Notes: generated by a model not told the origin, from the sequence alone. DNA of 40,351 nucleotides from Deltaproteobacteria bacterium (GCA_020632695.1 JACKFB010000029.1:1-40351), one strand, 5' to 3'. Positions 25,665-34,456 are shown, counted from the stretch's first letter. Numbers and translations are program-made.

Positions 25665-26816
25665 GGCGAAGCGCACCGAGTAGACCGGCGGCAGGTTGTT
25701 GCCCACGGTCTGCCAGCTCTCGCCGCGGTCCTCGCTGACGTAGAGGTTGCCCGTCGTGCTGCCGAAGGCCAGCCGGTCGCCGCTGACCGCCAGCGCGTGG
25801 CGATACACCACGTCGTAGGCGTTCTCCTGCGGCAGCCCCGCGCGGAGCTGCTCCCAGGTCTCGCCGCCGTCCTGGGTGCGCGCCACGAAGAGCCCGCCGC
25901 CGATGGCCATCCGCTCGCTGTCGGCGCGCCCCGGCACCAGCCACGCCGTGCGCCCGTCGCGCTCGTCCACGGCCACCGGGAACCCGAAGTTCACGCCCTT
26001 GTCGGGCTGGCTCACCTTCTTCCAGGTCTTGGCCCCGTCGGCGCTGTAGAACACGCCGGAGTGGTTCTGCTGCCAGACGTGGTCGGGGTCGCCGGCGCAG
26101 TGCTCGATGAAGTGCGGGTCGTGGCCCCACTCGGCCGCCGGGTCGGGCAGGTAGTCGTTGGTCATCCCCTTGTTGCGCCCGCGCCAGGTCTGACCGCCGT
26201 CGGTGGTCTCCAGCACGCCGGCCGTGGACACCGCCACCAGCACGCGCTTGGGGTCGCGCGGGTCCACCGAGATGGAGTGGATGCCGGCCGCAAACTCGCC
26301 ATCGGACGCCGGAGTGCCGAACCAGTCGGTCTTGCCCGTGCCGTCGCCGTTGAAGAGGTCGCCGCCCCGCGACTCGTGGTTCCACAGCGGCCGGTTCAGC
26401 TCGAAGCTCTCGCCGCCGTCGCTGCTGACGAAGAGCCCGCCGGGGATGGTGCCGATGTACATCCGCCCCGGCTCGCCAAAGGCCAGGTACCACAGCTTCA
26501 GCAGCGTCGCCGGCCGGATGGCCGAGGGCGGCGGCCCCTCCTCGACGGGGATCTCGGTGCCGATGTAGCGCGCGCCCTCGGGGTACGCCACCTGCGGCGC
26601 GTCCTCCCAGGTGCACCCGTCGTCGCGCGACCGCGACAGCTTGGCGCCCCAGTGTCCGTGCCCCAGCAGCGCCCACAGCGTGCCCGAGTGCGGGTCCCGC
26701 GCGACGAAGTTCGAGCCGGCCCCGGCGTGGCCGATGAGCGCCGGCTTCCAGCCCCGCCCGTTCTTGTCGACCGCGAAAGTGCCCTTCCGAGTGCCCACCA
26801 GGATCCGATCCGACAT
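25662..26816 (-). CDS. BNR / Asp-box six-repeat propeller protein (sialidase-like fold)
   Basis: The 384-aa product has no signal peptide. It begins MSDRILVGTRKGTFAV, the usual start of the cytosolic 'exo-alpha-sialidase / glycosyl hydrolase' BNR family. Six Asp-box motifs (S/T-x-D-x-G-x-T/S-W/F) are visible: SRDDGCTW, SSDGGESF, TTDGGQTW, SADGAKTW, TQDGGETW and SEDRGESW. They are spread over the whole length and predict a six-bladed propeller. The Arg triad of true sialidases is not evident, so hydrolase activity is doubtful. It begins 3 nt after the stop of the MoaD/ThiS gene, a gene pair that recurs in many bacteria. Confidence 0.88.
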   Translation of the reverse strand: MSDRILVGTRKGTFAVDKNGRGWKPALIGHAGAGSNFVARDPHSGTLWALLGHGHWGAKLSRSRDDGCTWEDAPQVAYPEGARYIGTEIPVEEGPPPSAIRPATLLKLWYLAFGEPGRMYIGTIPGGLFVSSDGGESFELNRPLWNHESRGGDLFNGDGTGKTDWFGTPASDGEFAAGIHSISVDPRDPKRVLVAVSTAGVLETTDGGQTWRGRNKGMTNDYLPDPAAEWGHDPHFIEHCAGDPDHVWQQNHSGVFYSADGAKTWKKVSQPDKGVNFGFPVAVDERDGRTAWLVPGRADSERMAIGGGLFVARTQDGGETWEQLRAGLPQENAYDVVYRHALAVSGDRLAFGSTTGNLYVSEDRGESWQTVGNNLPPVYSVRFA

Positions 26817-26819
26817 GCC

Positions 26820-27098
26820 CTACCCTCCGCTCAGCGCCTGCATGATGAAGACCCGCGAGCCCGGCTCCACCGGGTCGCCCAGCCGCCCCCGATCCGCCAC
26901 CCGCTCGTTGTCGATGAACACGTTGACGTGCGGCCTCAGCCGCCCCCGCTCGTCGCACACATAGCCCGCGATCCCCGGGGCCAGCTTCTCGAGCTCCCGC
27001 ACCACCTCGGCCACCGTCGAAGCCTCGACCTCGACCCCCTGCCCCTCGAGCTGCGGGAAGAACCGGAACAGATGCCGCGTGAACTCCACCGTGACCAT
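26820..27098 (-). CDS. MoaD/ThiS-family ubiquitin-like sulfur-carrier protein
   Basis: The 92-aa product has a beta-grasp layout (VTVEFTRHLFRFFP... HVNVFIDNERV... GSRVFIMQALSGG). It ends exactly in the Gly-Gly tail that E1-like enzymes adenylate and thiocarboxylate. Its size suits MoaD/ThiS. No moaE, thiG or E1-like gene is near; instead it is followed 3 nt later by the BNR propeller gene. The pairing, rather than a biosynthetic neighbourhood, suggests a carrier for a non-molybdopterin pathway or a protein modifier. The start at 27098 (GTG or ATG cluster) is supported by length. Confidence 0.88.
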   Translation of the reverse strand: MVTVEFTRHLFRFFPQLEGQGVEVEASTVAEVVRELEKLAPGIAGYVCDERGRLRPHVNVFIDNERVADRGRLGDPVEPGSRVFIMQALSGG

Positions 27099-27201
27099 GA
27101 GCCCATCATATCCCGGCCCCGAACCCCCGCAAGCCCACCGCGGCGTCCCGCGCCCGCCCCAGAAAGTCGCCCCCCGGCCCCGGCCGCCCTACCCTCGCCC
27201 C

Positions 27202-28188
27202 ATGCCTTCCGACACCCGCACCGCGACCTGGTCCCGCCGCCTCGGCATCCTGCACGCGCTCCTGCACCGCGGGCACATCACGACGGTCCAGGCCGCCCGC
27301 CACGCGAGCTGCAATCGCCGGCTGGCGCTCAGCGACCTCGAGGCGCTCTGCGCGCACGGCGTGCCCATCCACAAGGAGGGTGAGGGCCGCGACACCCGAT
27401 GGGTGGTCGACGACGGCTGGCGCCAGGCCGGCCTGGGCCTCGACCTGCCGACCCGACTGGCGCTGCTCTTCGGCCGCGAGCTCGTCTCCGGCATCATGCA
27501 CGAGACCCGCTTCGCCCGAGCCTTCGAGACCTTCGAGGGCGCGCTCGCCCGCCTCAACCCAGCGCTGGACGGCATCCACAAGGACCTCTCCCGGCGCTTC
27601 CACGTCGTCCACGAGGCCGACAAGGACTACGGCAAGCACCAGGAGACCCTCGAGACGCTGGTCACCGCCATCCTCGGCAACCACCGCGTCGCCATCGACT
27701 ACGAGAAGCCCGACGGCGGCCACCGCAGCTACAAGGCCGCCGCACCGTACTCCCTCCTGCTCTACAAGCGCACGGTCTACCTCGTCTGCGAGAGCCACGG
27801 CGCCACGCGCACCCTGGCCATCGAGCGCATCCGCGCCGTCACCCCCCTGCCCGACGCCACCTTCGACTACCCCCGCCCCTCCGAGTACTCCCCGGAGAAG
27901 CTGCTCGAGGGCACCTTCGGCATCCACCGCGGCGGCGAATCCCCCGCCCCGGTACGGCTGCGCTTCGACGCCAAGGTCGCCCCCCTGGTCAGCACCCGCC
28001 GCTGGCACCCCACCCAGACGCTCACCGCCCTCCCCGACGGCGGCTGCGAGCTCCACTTCACCGCAACCGGCCGCGAGCTGATCCCCTTCACCCTCGGCTG
28101 GGGCCCCAACGTCGAGGTCCTCGAACCCGCCTGGCTCCGCGACGCCGTCCACGCCGAGCTGCGCGAAGCCCTGGCCCGCTACGAGTGA
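27202..28188 (+). CDS. WYL-domain transcriptional regulator
   Basis: ATG 27202 (MPSDTRTATWSRRLGIL) is the first Met with an HTH directly after it; the open frame reaches 27079 without a recognisable start. The product is 328 aa. Residues 10-65 form a DeoR/HTH_11-type winged helix (LHALLHRGHITTVQAARHA). A helical linker follows, and the WYL domain lies at about 150-230 (AIDYEKPDGGHRSYKAAAPY, with LLLYKRTVYLVCESHG and RTLAIERI). A C-terminal WCX extension completes it. WYL regulators sense nucleic-acid ligands and control many defence loci. It converges with the MBL gene of the cas-linked operon across a 20-bp gap that contains a small CGAGTG-AGCG-CACTCG hairpin. Confidence 0.9.
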   Translation: MPSDTRTATWSRRLGILHALLHRGHITTVQAARHASCNRRLALSDLEALCAHGVPIHKEGEGRDTRWVVDDGWRQAGLGLDLPTRLALLFGRELVSGIMHETRFARAFETFEGALARLNPALDGIHKDLSRRFHVVHEADKDYGKHQETLETLVTAILGNHRVAIDYEKPDGGHRSYKAAAPYSLLLYKRTVYLVCESHGATRTLAIERIRAVTPLPDATFDYPRPSEYSPEKLLEGTFGIHRGGESPAPVRLRFDAKVAPLVSTRRWHPTQTLTALPDGGCELHFTATGRELIPFTLGWGPNVEVLEPAWLRDAVHAELREALARYE

Positions 28189-28208
28189 GCGCACTCGGAC
28201 GCCGCGCG

Positions 28209-29375
28209 TCACTCCTCCAGCACGAAGGCCTCGCGTCCTCGCCACAGACCGCGTAGCGCGCCCGTCTGGTCGAAAGCCACGCACCACACGGCGTCGAGCG
28301 GGCGCATCCTCTTCGCCGGCCGCACATCGCGCCCCCCGTCGACGAAGGGGTTGCCCGTAGGCTGCACCGTGCTCCGAGCAACGATTTGGCTGCGCCTTAT
28401 GACCCCTGACGCCGGCAGGCGGCCGCCCGCAGTCGCCCGCGACGCCGGCATCGCCGTGACCAGCAGGCGTGGCTCGCTCGCCAGCAGCGCCTGAGCACCC
28501 TCTTCGGGGTCGAATCGCGGCAGATGGCTCGCGTTGTAGGGCGTGACCAGCCAGGCGCGCTCATCCTGGCCCCGCGCCGTGTTCATCTTCGGGTGCAGCG
28601 CCTCGCGCGAGCCATGATGGGGCACCTTGAACCCGCTGTGCGTGCCCAGATGGCCGTGCCGTCTCATCACCGCATCCCAACCGCTAGCGACCTTCGCGTT
28701 CCCGCGGAGCCTCGGCAGGTCGCCGCCCAGCACGACCCTGCATCGGCCGAAGCGCACCTCGACGACGAGGCTGAGGTCGTTGGCACGCTTCCGGAGCCGC
28801 TCGACCGCGCCGCCTCTCCGCATGAAAGCCCGGACTTCGCCCCCGGAGGGCGCGCGCACCAGGATCTGCACCGCGCCGATCTGCAATGAGCATCCATCGT
28901 ACCAGGCGTCGACCTTGCGCTGCAGGTCCTCCTCCCACGTCCGCATCGCCTGCAGGGCGTTCAACACCTCTCGGGCCAGGGCGAACGACCCGAACTCATC
29001 GGCGTCCGCGGAATCTCCCTTCGCGGCGTCGCGAGCGAGCTGGAAGACATGCCGCTCCGGCCGCGTCGCCCCGGCGACGCATATCCGCAGTGGCGCCGTC
29101 GCTTCGACGAGCTCGGCGATCCCATCCGCGTGGTCGGCGTGCGGATGCGTGAAGACGTAGGCCTCGACCGACTCGTCAGCGGCTCGCCACCTGCTCAGGA
29201 TCTCTCGCAGCGGCAGGTCGCCGCCCGCTCGGCAGCCATCGACCAGTACCCATCCCGCCCCCGGAAGCGCAATGGCCAGGCCTTCGCCCACGCCAGGACC
29301 GGCGACGAACACGTGGAGCAGACCCCTGTCGAGCCCGTCGAGCTGCGCCAGCTCGTCGGGCTTCAGTCCGTCCAC
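28209..29375 (-). CDS. MBL-fold hydrolase of the cas-linked operon
   Basis: The start is GTG 29375, overlapping the upstream gene by 13 bp, so the two are coupled. The product is 388 aa with no signal or membrane spans. Core motifs of the metallo-beta-lactamase fold are present: WVLVDGCRAGG, then VFTHPHADHADGI (HxHxDH metal ligands, about residue 76-81). RVVLGGDLPRL follows, and then FKVPHHGSREAL, the HHGS form seen in ComEC-type MBL domains. After about 290 a distinct tail follows. A DNA/RNA nuclease or phosphodiesterase role is likely for this subtype. Its fixed association with the P-loop/TPR protein and cas genes suggests defence rather than competence. Confidence 0.85.
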   Translation of the reverse strand: MDGLKPDELAQLDGLDRGLLHVFVAGPGVGEGLAIALPGAGWVLVDGCRAGGDLPLREILSRWRAADESVEAYVFTHPHADHADGIAELVEATAPLRICVAGATRPERHVFQLARDAAKGDSADADEFGSFALAREVLNALQAMRTWEEDLQRKVDAWYDGCSLQIGAVQILVRAPSGGEVRAFMRRGGAVERLRKRANDLSLVVEVRFGRCRVVLGGDLPRLRGNAKVASGWDAVMRRHGHLGTHSGFKVPHHGSREALHPKMNTARGQDERAWLVTPYNASHLPRFDPEEGAQALLASEPRLLVTAMPASRATAGGRLPASGVIRRSQIVARSTVQPTGNPFVDGGRDVRPAKRMRPLDAVWCVAFDQTGALRGLWRGREAFVLEE

Positions 29376-31531
29376 AAGGACGCGTACGACTGCCGGACCA
29401 CCTTGTGTCTACGACGGTCGCTTCCGAACTGCGGATCGTCCGCTACGCTCCGCACGACTCTCAGCTCGCCCTCACCATAGACGCCGATGAAGTACCACCC
29501 GTGCGCCTCATGGGCGGGGGCATCAGACGCCCTCTCCCACCGATCGGCCTCGATGGTCCGCTCGAACAGGCGCCGCTCGTCGGGTTCGTCTTCGGTGGTC
29601 GCGGCGATGACCGTCACGGCATCCCGCTCGGCGCTCACCACACGCGCTGGATGCCAGGACTGGAGCGTGCCCAACTCCGCATCACGCTCCGGCAGCTCGG
29701 CAGGCATCTGCCAACGGCTCGCCATCGGGAAGCGAGGGGGATAGACCGCGCCGCCCAGCGCCTCCACCTCGAGGGCGTCCGCGACTCGTTGTTCCAACTC
29801 CCGCAGCTCCGCCTCCCGAGCGAGCACCTGCGGCGCCACCCCAGCAAGCACCTCGCTCGCGTCCGCGGGTCGCCCGTGGTCGACCCAATCTCGGGCCACC
29901 TGGCCGTGCAGATGCCTGGCGAGCCAGGGATCGGCCGTCGTCCCCTTCTGGTGGTACGTCGGCCACCCACCCGGGTGGTCCAGGCCCGCCGGGGCGAGCG
30001 AGGGAGCGGCCGTTGCCCCCGTCGGGTCGTTCAGGACCGACTTCACTGCCTCGCCCCACGCCGCCCGCGCCGCCCCGAACTTGCTGCGCTTGATCAGAAA
30101 GCGCACGCGCCGGCCATTCCACCACGGGTTGGGCGGATCCAACCGCACGGCCTCCTCGTACGCGGCCTCCGCCCGAGGCGCGTCCACCCGAGCCCGCTCG
30201 AGGTTGAAGCCCAGGTAGTGCCACGAGTAGGCGTCACTTCGGTCCAGCTCGACACACCTCGCGTACAGCGCCGCGGCCTCCGCGTATTGCCGATGCACAC
30301 GACTGAGGGCGCGCGCGCGGTCCCAGAGCTGCTCGCGGTGCGCAATCTCGAGCCTGCGCCACTCCGAGGCCCCTGCCGATCCTGAATGGGCCAGGTGATG
30401 CACCCGCTCCAGCCAGTGCAGCGCGCTCGGCGCGCCCACCTGCACCGCGGATGAGACGCCGTCGAGGCGCTCGTGCACCCTGGCCCAGGCCAGATGCGCG
30501 TCATCGAAGCGCGCCGCGTCGGGCGACCGCCCCTTCCTGCGCGACCCGCCCGGCAACAGTCCGACCAACCGCTGCCGCACGGCTTCGGACATCCGCAGCT
30601 CGTCCTCACCGTAGCCGAAGCACTCGGTGAGCAACGGGATGTCCGCGTCCGGTGGCGCCGCGATCCGCAGCACATCGCCTCGGGAGACGCTGAAGCGACT
30701 GAGAGCGAAGCGCAGCAGCGCGTCCCTCGCTTCCGCCGACCTCGATTCGCCCAACCGCGACTCGGCCCTCTCGAGCAACCGGCGCTCCGCACCGGCGGAG
30801 CCGAGCGTCTTCGCGACGTTGTGCGCAGCCTCGCCCAACCCCACGAGGCCGACGCCCAGGCGCAGGGCGATGGGGCTCACTCCCGGGACATGGGCGCGCA
30901 GCCCCGCCGCATGGAGCGCCAGAGCATGGTCAGCGTAGGTCCCCCAGCGCCCCTCGTCGCGAAGCGAGTCCCACCGGGCCGCCACGGGTCCCAGCCGGTG
31001 CTGGGGCCAGCGCTCCAAGTCCCAGCGAATCCTCTCCGCACTGAGTGCGTGCGCGGTCACCAGCACGACGCGCAGCGAAGCTACGCTCAACACCCCGCCG
31101 ATCAGCTCGAACGCGCGGCGCCTGAAGGCCTGCACGTCCGCGCCCTCCGAGCGCCGTCCGTCATCTGCCCCGACCGCCGACCACGACCGCGGCAAGCGCA
31201 GCACGACGACGCGCCCCGCGCTGGAAAGGTGTCGGGCGACCTCCGCGCCGCGCTCACCCATCGGGCGTGCGTCCCGAAGTACCTCGGCCCGCATCACGGC
31301 GTCGTCCACGCCCGCGGCGAGCTGCACCAACCCGTGAACCGACGCATCCGGTCCCAGCTCCGGGAGTTCGACCAACAGAGCCCCGGCCGTCCGCCTCACG
31401 ACTTCTTCGACCAGGCTCCGACGCCCGGTCCCCGCATCTCCGATCACCCAGGCGCGACCCGTCGACTCGAGCTCCTCGAGCACTGCGTCGGTCTCCGCCT
31501 CGAGGGCGCCAAGGTCCGCCACCCCAACCAT
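29363..31531 (-). CDS. Large protein with degenerate P-loop and TPR-like helices
   Basis: The start is ATG 31531, with GGAGGGA 9 nt upstream; the TTG at 31552 is less likely. The product is 722 aa. The N-terminus holds a Walker A-like G-D-A-G-T-G-R-R-S loop (residues 31-39), in which the invariant Lys and the next Ser/Thr are both Arg. A hydrophobic strand (RVVVLRLPRSW) sits where Walker B should be but lacks its Asp. A long helical part follows. TPR-like pairs occur near 415-500 (YAEAAALYARCVELDRSDAY, AEAAYEEAVRLDPPNPWW). The C-terminal 150 residues look beta-rich. The overall plan resembles STAND-type sensors with an impaired NTPase. The name is descriptive; no known family is claimed. Confidence 0.75.
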   Translation of the reverse strand: MVGVADLGALEAETDAVLEELESTGRAWVIGDAGTGRRSLVEEVVRRTAGALLVELPELGPDASVHGLVQLAAGVDDAVMRAEVLRDARPMGERGAEVARHLSSAGRVVVLRLPRSWSAVGADDGRRSEGADVQAFRRRAFELIGGVLSVASLRVVLVTAHALSAERIRWDLERWPQHRLGPVAARWDSLRDEGRWGTYADHALALHAAGLRAHVPGVSPIALRLGVGLVGLGEAAHNVAKTLGSAGAERRLLERAESRLGESRSAEARDALLRFALSRFSVSRGDVLRIAAPPDADIPLLTECFGYGEDELRMSEAVRQRLVGLLPGGSRRKGRSPDAARFDDAHLAWARVHERLDGVSSAVQVGAPSALHWLERVHHLAHSGSAGASEWRRLEIAHREQLWDRARALSRVHRQYAEAAALYARCVELDRSDAYSWHYLGFNLERARVDAPRAEAAYEEAVRLDPPNPWWNGRRVRFLIKRSKFGAARAAWGEAVKSVLNDPTGATAAPSLAPAGLDHPGGWPTYHQKGTTADPWLARHLHGQVARDWVDHGRPADASEVLAGVAPQVLAREAELRELEQRVADALEVEALGGAVYPPRFPMASRWQMPAELPERDAELGTLQSWHPARVVSAERDAVTVIAATTEDEPDERRLFERTIEADRWERASDAPAHEAHGWYFIGVYGEGELRVVRSVADDPQFGSDRRRHKVVRQSYASLWTD

Positions 31532-31661
31532 CCGCGGCGCTCCCTCCAACACAAGAGCCTCGAGGGCACCCTAAGCCACCCGATCTCCCGCGTCCAGCCT
31601 CCCGCCAGACCACGCCAAGCCACCTTCCCGCGCCCGCCGCGTGCGGGCCAGGGCCGGCAGG

Positions 31662-31904
31662 TCACCACTCCAGCTCGTCGGTCATCGCCTCATGAGGCGT
31701 CGCCAGGCCCTCCAGGATGGAGCCGGCCATCCCAGGCACCTGAACCAGGCGCAGCGTCTCCTGCAGGCCCCGCCAGCCCTCCTCGCTCACCAGGACAGCG
31801 TTGCTCCGCGTGCCGACGATGAGCACCGGGCTGTGGTTGGTGCCCACGTCGTCGATGAGCCGTTCGAAGTCCCTCCACGCCTCGCTCGCCGGCAGCCGCT
31901 GCAT
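31662..31904 (-). CDS. Phd/YefM-family antitoxin-like protein (no toxin partner)
   Basis: The 80-aa product reads MQRLPASEAWRDFERLIDDV, with the SEA-W...L-DDV spacing of Phd/YefM N-termini. Then come SPVLIVGTRSNAVLVSEEGW and a C-terminal toxin-binding type tail ending MTDELEW. ATG 31904 matches family starts. An in-frame TTG at 31934 overlaps the csb2 stop (TTGA), so a 90-aa coupled form is possible. Phd proteins repress their own operons and neutralise a RelE/YoeB/Doc toxin, but no such toxin is encoded on either side. Its position directly behind csb2 puts it in the cas transcript. Confidence 0.8.
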   Translation of the reverse strand: MQRLPASEAWRDFERLIDDVGTNHSPVLIVGTRSNAVLVSEEGWRGLQETLRLVQVPGMAGSILEGLATPHEAMTDELEW

Positions 31905-31930
31905 CGGGCGGGCGGTCTCGGTGTCGCGAC

Positions 31931-33460
31931 TCAATCGTCGACCGGGAGAAGCTGACCGAGACCGAAGAAGCGTCCGTAGCCGCCGGTGATCGGGCCCCGA
32001 ACAGCGTGCTCGAATTCGATCTCGAAGCCGTAGCCTCGGTCGAGTGCGCGGGTTCCCTTGGGGCCCTTCAGACGCACGCGCTGAAATCGGTACCACGGGA
32101 TGTCTCGCCCGCCCGGAAGCACGAGCTTGTCCAGCTCGGAGATGCGAGGCGGAGCGGCGCCGTCCTCGATCTTGCCGCGAGACGTCAATGCCCGCAGGAG
32201 CTGGGAGTCGGGCGCGTCCTTCGCGCTGCCATCTGCTCGGAGCTTCGGGTGGCGCGTCAGAACGAAGGGCGTCGCCGACCGCCACCGCCGCGCCGAGCGC
32301 AGCATCGGCGGCAACTCGTGCTCGTCCATGCTGGAGAGTTCGTCTTCTCGCCACAGTCCTATCAGGGTCACCCGGTACTTGTAGGCGCCGACCCCCCTGA
32401 GGGTTCGACCATACTCGAGCGCGCGACGCGCTGGCTCGTCGAAGCCGAGCGGTGCGTACACCAGCACATGGTCGAGACGCCCGTCGCCGGTACCGTCGAA
32501 AGGCATCACCGCAGCGTGGGGGCTGTCGCGACTATCCGGCTCGCGCTCCTTCGGGCCAACGAACACCTCCATCGGCCGCTCCGCAGGATTCAGCATCGAG
32601 CTCCAGGAGACCAGCGACTGATGGAAGCGGTCGCCCACCTGCAAGGTCTTCGTCACGGACGGCAGCACCGGCCCCGACAATCGGTACAGGGCGCAAGTCG
32701 GCGGCGGACCGGCACTCGCCGGCGCCCGCCTCTTCGCGCGCTTCCGCGCGAGGTCATACACCACCCATCGCGCGCCGGGGACGCTCGACCACGCCGCCTT
32801 GCGGAGCTCCCCCGTGTCCTGCCCCAACACCTCCAGCAGGGTGCGCGGAAGCTTGCTCTTCCTTCCGCCCGTCTCCTGCTCGTACCAGGCGAGGTGCTCG
32901 GCACGGCGCGCTGGGGCCATGAGCCTGACCCGCTCGCCGCGCACCTCGTCTCCCGCAGGCCGACAGTTGATGGTGGCATCGCTCGGCTCGCGCGAGGGGG
33001 TCACCTCGGCCCAACTCTCCGCGCGGCCGACGTAGCCCAGCTGTTCGCACAACACTCGAAGCAGCTCGAAGGCTTCATCGTCGAGCGAGACATCCTCCCA
33101 TACGACGGCCAGGGCCCCGTCCGGCGCGTCCGCACCCGAACCCGGAGCCACGAACGCATTGAAGACGAGCGCCGACTTGTCCCCCGGCAGCCCCTTGTTG
33201 TCGAGTGGCATGTAGTGGCGCGCATGCCCCTCCCCCCACGCGGGCACCGCATACACGGGCAGCGACTCCGCCAGTGGCTCCAGCAGAGCTGACAGTCGCC
33301 CTGGCTCCACCCCGTCGCCGAGTCGATACGACGCTGCGACCAACGCCCGCAACAGCCGCCACGGCGCCGGCGGCCACTCGATGGTGCCCTCGTTCACTTG
33401 ATGGTCCCATCCGGTCGCGTAATAGCGCCCGGCCAGGAATCGGATCGTCAGCGTCAGCAT
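31931..33460 (-). CDS. csb2: Type I-G CRISPR-associated protein Csb2 (Cas5-Cas6-like)
   Basis: The 509-aa product begins MLTLTIRFLAGRYYATGWD, then HQVNEGTIEWPPAPWRLLRA, the near-invariant N-terminus of Csb2/GSU0054 proteins. These RAMP proteins combine Cas5- and Cas6-like roles in type I-G (old I-U): crRNA processing and 5'-handle binding in Cascade. A late conserved part includes WYRFQRVRLKGPKG and RGPITGGYGRFFGLG, the glycine-rich loop typical of RAMP folds. It starts 7 nt after csb1. The length is normal for the family, and no key segment appears missing. Confidence 0.9.
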   Translation of the reverse strand: MLTLTIRFLAGRYYATGWDHQVNEGTIEWPPAPWRLLRALVAASYRLGDGVEPGRLSALLEPLAESLPVYAVPAWGEGHARHYMPLDNKGLPGDKSALVFNAFVAPGSGADAPDGALAVVWEDVSLDDEAFELLRVLCEQLGYVGRAESWAEVTPSREPSDATINCRPAGDEVRGERVRLMAPARRAEHLAWYEQETGGRKSKLPRTLLEVLGQDTGELRKAAWSSVPGARWVVYDLARKRAKRRAPASAGPPPTCALYRLSGPVLPSVTKTLQVGDRFHQSLVSWSSMLNPAERPMEVFVGPKEREPDSRDSPHAAVMPFDGTGDGRLDHVLVYAPLGFDEPARRALEYGRTLRGVGAYKYRVTLIGLWREDELSSMDEHELPPMLRSARRWRSATPFVLTRHPKLRADGSAKDAPDSQLLRALTSRGKIEDGAAPPRISELDKLVLPGGRDIPWYRFQRVRLKGPKGTRALDRGYGFEIEFEHAVRGPITGGYGRFFGLGQLLPVDD

Positions 33461-33467
33461 CTCCCGC

Positions 33468-34427
33468 TCACTTGCCAGTGTAGGTTGTGCGCGTCGGCGA
33501 GGGCCCGAAGGTCTCGGGAGATTCGGCCTGGATCGTCGCGATCAGTCGGGGCAGCGCGTCCTCGAGCGCGGTCCGCGACGGAAGCTCCCAGCCCGCCGCC
33601 GGACGCTTCACGGTGATCCCGTTGACGTCGAGATCGCAGGAGGTGCGCAGGCGCAGGCCGTCGTCCAGGAAGGCCCGGACCTTCCAGAGTGCCAGCGCCA
33701 CCAGAAAGCGGTTCACGGCATCGCCGAGTCCAAGGCTGCGAATCAGTGCGAGGTCGAGCTTGAAGTACGCGGTGATGCTGCCGGCGGTGAACTCGTCACG
33801 ATGGAACGGCACGTTGCCGTAGCCTTCCTTGGCGCTCCGGTCGCTGTCCTTCGTCTCGGGGGTCACCCGATCGTTCTTCACGCCACCCGACTGCGCCGGC
33901 CGCACGTCGCGCGCCTCGATGAAGCCACTGAGCGCCCGCGGCAGGCGCAGCGTGCCAGCGATCGATTCGAGGAAGGTGCCATGGATCAGCGAGTTCGGGT
34001 CGTACTTGCAGAGCGCCCGGGCGAGACGCTTCAGGTCGGTCGGCTTCTTCTTGTCGTACGCGATTGCCGGCACGAGCTGGTCCGAATAGAAGGCCGAGTG
34101 CTCCACATACACCGAGTTGAGACGATGGGCCTCCAGCAGCGACGCCGTCATCATCGCGCCCTCCGAGTCGTCGACCCTGACGTACGGCATCCCCGTCAGC
34201 GGGGCGGCGAGGCCGTCCTTGGCGGCGTCCCAGCACACGGCCTCCAACCGATTGGCGACCGACTGCTCCGACTCGAGCAGCAACATGGCAGTCTGGGCCT
34301 CGTCGGCCAGCTTGTACGACGCGGCTCCGATATCCGGAAAGCCGGTCGGTTGAAAGCGGGTCCCCTGCAGCACCTGCAGATCGGCCTCGATCAGGATTCG
34401 CGGGACATCGGGCAGCAGTTCCATCAT
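33468..34427 (-). CDS. csb1: Type I-G CRISPR-associated protein Csb1 (Cas7)
   Basis: The 319-aa product starts at ATG 34427 (a second ATG follows at once), with AGGAG 5-8 nt upstream. It carries the family signature ILIEADLQVLQGTRFQPTG, FPDIGAASYKL and ESEQSVANRLEAVCWD. Csb1/GSU0053 is the Cas7 backbone subunit that coats the crRNA spacer in type I-G Cascade. Residues near 200-220 (NVPFHRDEFTA) match the conserved strand before the RAMP fold. It lies 29 nt downstream of csx17. It looks complete. Confidence 0.93.
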   Translation of the reverse strand: MMELLPDVPRILIEADLQVLQGTRFQPTGFPDIGAASYKLADEAQTAMLLLESEQSVANRLEAVCWDAAKDGLAAPLTGMPYVRVDDSEGAMMTASLLEAHRLNSVYVEHSAFYSDQLVPAIAYDKKKPTDLKRLARALCKYDPNSLIHGTFLESIAGTLRLPRALSGFIEARDVRPAQSGGVKNDRVTPETKDSDRSAKEGYGNVPFHRDEFTAGSITAYFKLDLALIRSLGLGDAVNRFLVALALWKVRAFLDDGLRLRTSCDLDVNGITVKRPAAGWELPSRTALEDALPRLIATIQAESPETFGPSPTRTTYTGK

Positions 34428-34456
34428 GAGTCTCCTGGTGGTCGTGGTCTCGTGCT

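Noticed and set aside
31662..32354. 230-codon form of the Phd-like gene
   Set aside because: The first 140 codons are Arg-rich shadow of csb2; homology begins at MQRLPASEAW.
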